From: Clostridiales bacterium
GTDB lineage: Bacteria; Bacillota; Clostridia; Christensenellales; Borkfalkiaceae
Reading direction: 5' to 3'
NCBI GenBank assembly: GCA_003503945.1
Contig: DOCD01000097.1
Span: 1 to 7,437 of the forward strand
Length of the DNA: 7,437 nt
Shown here: positions 6,409-7,437 of the stretch, one piece after another
Position numbering within the stretch: the stretch's first letter is position 1
Layout: the number at the start of each line of letters is the position of its first letter
Program-made: the position numbers and the translations under genes
The notes under the pieces: generated by a model
Seen by the model: only the letters and a program-made list of their open reading frames with translations
What the model was told of the DNA's origin: nothing
The model's database searches: none

Positions 6409-7173
6409 ATGGAAGAAATAAAAATAGTTGTAGCCACCCATAAAAAATATGAAATGCCTTTTTCAGATATGTATTTGCCGGTCCATGTTGGAGCTGTATA
6501 TGGTGGTGAATTAGGATATCAAAAGGATAATGAAGGACAAAATATTTCAGAAAAAAATCCTAATTATTGTGAGCTAACTGGACATTATTGGGCTTGGAAA
6601 AATGTTAACGCACATTATGTGGGATTAGTTCACTATCGTAGACATTTTAGAAATAGCTCTAGACGTTTCAAGAACAAATTTGATAATATTATAAGTGAAG
6701 AAAAAGTAAAGAAACTTTTGACGAAAACAGATGTGATTCTTCCCAAAAAACGGCATTATTACATTGAGACGAACAAGGGACAGTATATTCATGCGCATCA
6801 TAAAGAAGGTTTTATTATAACAGAGGAGATTATTAAAACATATTATCCGGATTATATGCAGGCATTTCAAAAGATGCTTCATATGAGAAGTGGACATAGA
6901 TTTAATATGTTTATTATGCGTTATGATATTTTTAATAGTTACTCTGAATGGCTATTTGATGTTTTATTCAAAGTTGAGGAACAACTTGATATAAAGAATT
7001 GGGATACGCAGGAACAGCGAGTTTTTGGTTACTTATCTGAGAGATTATTAGATGTATGGCTAATTAAAAATAAAATTAAATATAAAGATGTTTCTTACAT
7101 CTTTATGGAAAAACAAAATTGGAGCAAAAAAATTTTTAACTTTTTAAAACGGAAATTGAAAAATAAACGGTAA
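6409..7173 (+). CDS. DUF4422 protein, putative capsular polysaccharide glycosyltransferase
   Basis: The 254 residues match the DUF4422 family as I remember it, whose members sit in capsule and exopolysaccharide loci and are often annotated as glycosyltransferases. Typical stretches are IKIVVATHKKY (4-14), NPNYCELTGHYWAWKN (50-65), YVGLVHYRRHF (70-80), DVILPKKRHY (108-117), HRFNMFIMRYDIFNSY (163-178) and the tail QEQRVFGYLSERLLDVWL (201-218). There is no signal peptide or membrane segment. The last 18 residues are strongly basic (KKIFNFLKRKLKNKR), which might help it sit on the inner membrane face; that is inference. It starts 6 bases after gmhA with only a weak GGAT upstream, suggesting coupling to gmhA translation. 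DNA is much AT-richer than the preceding genes (60-base rows counted at 22-35% G+C). The donor and acceptor sugars cannot be read from sequence; the upstream heptose and rhamnose pathways are candidate donors. Confidence 0.87.
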   Translation: MEEIKIVVATHKKYEMPFSDMYLPVHVGAVYGGELGYQKDNEGQNISEKNPNYCELTGHYWAWKNVNAHYVGLVHYRRHFRNSSRRFKNKFDNIISEEKVKKLLTKTDVILPKKRHYYIETNKGQYIHAHHKEGFIITEEIIKTYYPDYMQAFQKMLHMRSGHRFNMFIMRYDIFNSYSEWLFDVLFKVEEQLDIKNWDTQEQRVFGYLSERLLDVWLIKNKIKYKDVSYIFMEKQNWSKKIFNFLKRKLKNKR

Positions 7174-7180
7174 TTTATAT

Positions 7181-7437
7181 ATGAAGCTTTTGGTAATAAG
7201 CCTATGCACCAGTGGGGTAATGAAGGAACATTTCATTTCTTATTGTAATGAATTTTCCAAATACAATACGTTATATTGCATAACAAACGATAATGTTGCC
7301 AATCAGGAATTAGGTGCAATAGAAACTCTCAACTTGAAATATAAGAGAAATTTGCCTTGGACTTATTTTTCTTTAGCAAAAAAACGGAAAATAAAAAATT
7401 TCATCAAACATATTAATCCTGATTTAATATATGTTTT
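7181..7437 (+). CDS. N-terminal part of a probable glycosyltransferase (partial, runs off the window)
   Basis: An ATG at 7181, 7 bases after the DUF4422 stop, opens a frame with no stop through the window's end (85 codons). The protein starts MKLLVISLCTSGVMKEHF and reaches KNFIKHINPDLIYVF. A short beta strand at the very N-terminus, followed later by a basic helix and an 'I.PDLIYV' strand, is the usual first Rossmann half of GT-B glycosyltransferases of the GT4 type, where this region binds the acceptor. The catalytic C-terminal half lies outside. No clear Shine-Dalgarno is seen (upstream bases are TAATTTATAT). It is AT-rich like its left neighbour. The coding call is good; the family call is moderate. 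Confidence 0.72.
   Translation, partial: MKLLVISLCTSGVMKEHFISYCNEFSKYNTLYCITNDNVANQELGAIETLNLKYKRNLPWTYFSLAKKRKIKNFIKHINPDLIYV

Overview
The window is a tightly packed, single-strand (+) stretch of a cell-surface polysaccharide locus (capsule, O-antigen-like or S-layer glycan). It holds eight complete or near-complete enzyme genes plus the tail of a gene entering from the left and the head of one leaving to the right. No RNA genes, insertion sequences, CRISPR arrays, clear promoters or terminators were seen. Gaps between genes are at most 16 bases and several genes overlap by 4 to 14 bases, so the window reads as the interior of one long operon. The organism is most likely a Gram-positive of the Clostridia/Firmicutes type: purine-rich Shine-Dalgarno sites, GTG use as a start, and the form of RmlC and GmhA point that way. 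This is inference; a Gram-negative source is not excluded.

Layout: (1) 1-165, C-terminal end of an upstream protein, probably a glycosyltransferase, in very AT-rich DNA. (2) 162-998, a short-chain dehydrogenase/epimerase of the sugar-nucleotide type, also AT-rich, resembling reductases acting on dTDP-4-keto-6-deoxy sugars. (3) 995-3463, rmlB-rmlD-rmlC, three of the four dTDP-L-rhamnose genes; rmlA is absent here. (4) 3480-6402, a complete GDP-D-glycero-alpha-D-manno-heptose pathway: heptose 7-phosphate kinase (hddA), a fused guanylyltransferase-phosphatase (hddC-gmhB) and sedoheptulose 7-phosphate isomerase (gmhA). (5) 6409-7173, a DUF4422 putative glycosyltransferase, and 7181 onward, the start of another probable glycosyltransferase, both AT-rich.

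Together the genes make two, possibly three, activated sugars: dTDP-L-rhamnose, GDP-D-glycero-alpha-D-manno-heptose, and perhaps a third dTDP-6-deoxyhexose made by the first SDR from the RmlB product. The flanking transferases would add sugars to a growing repeat unit. Base composition separates two classes: a moderate-GC centre of sugar-nucleotide genes and low-GC flanks carrying the more variable enzymes, the usual mosaic structure of polysaccharide loci.

The most notable items are the hddC-gmhB fusion, the full alpha-heptose pathway next to rhamnose genes, the additional SDR beside rmlB, and an approximately 25-residue insertion in GmhA. None is clearly a wholly new system; I saw no evidence for one.
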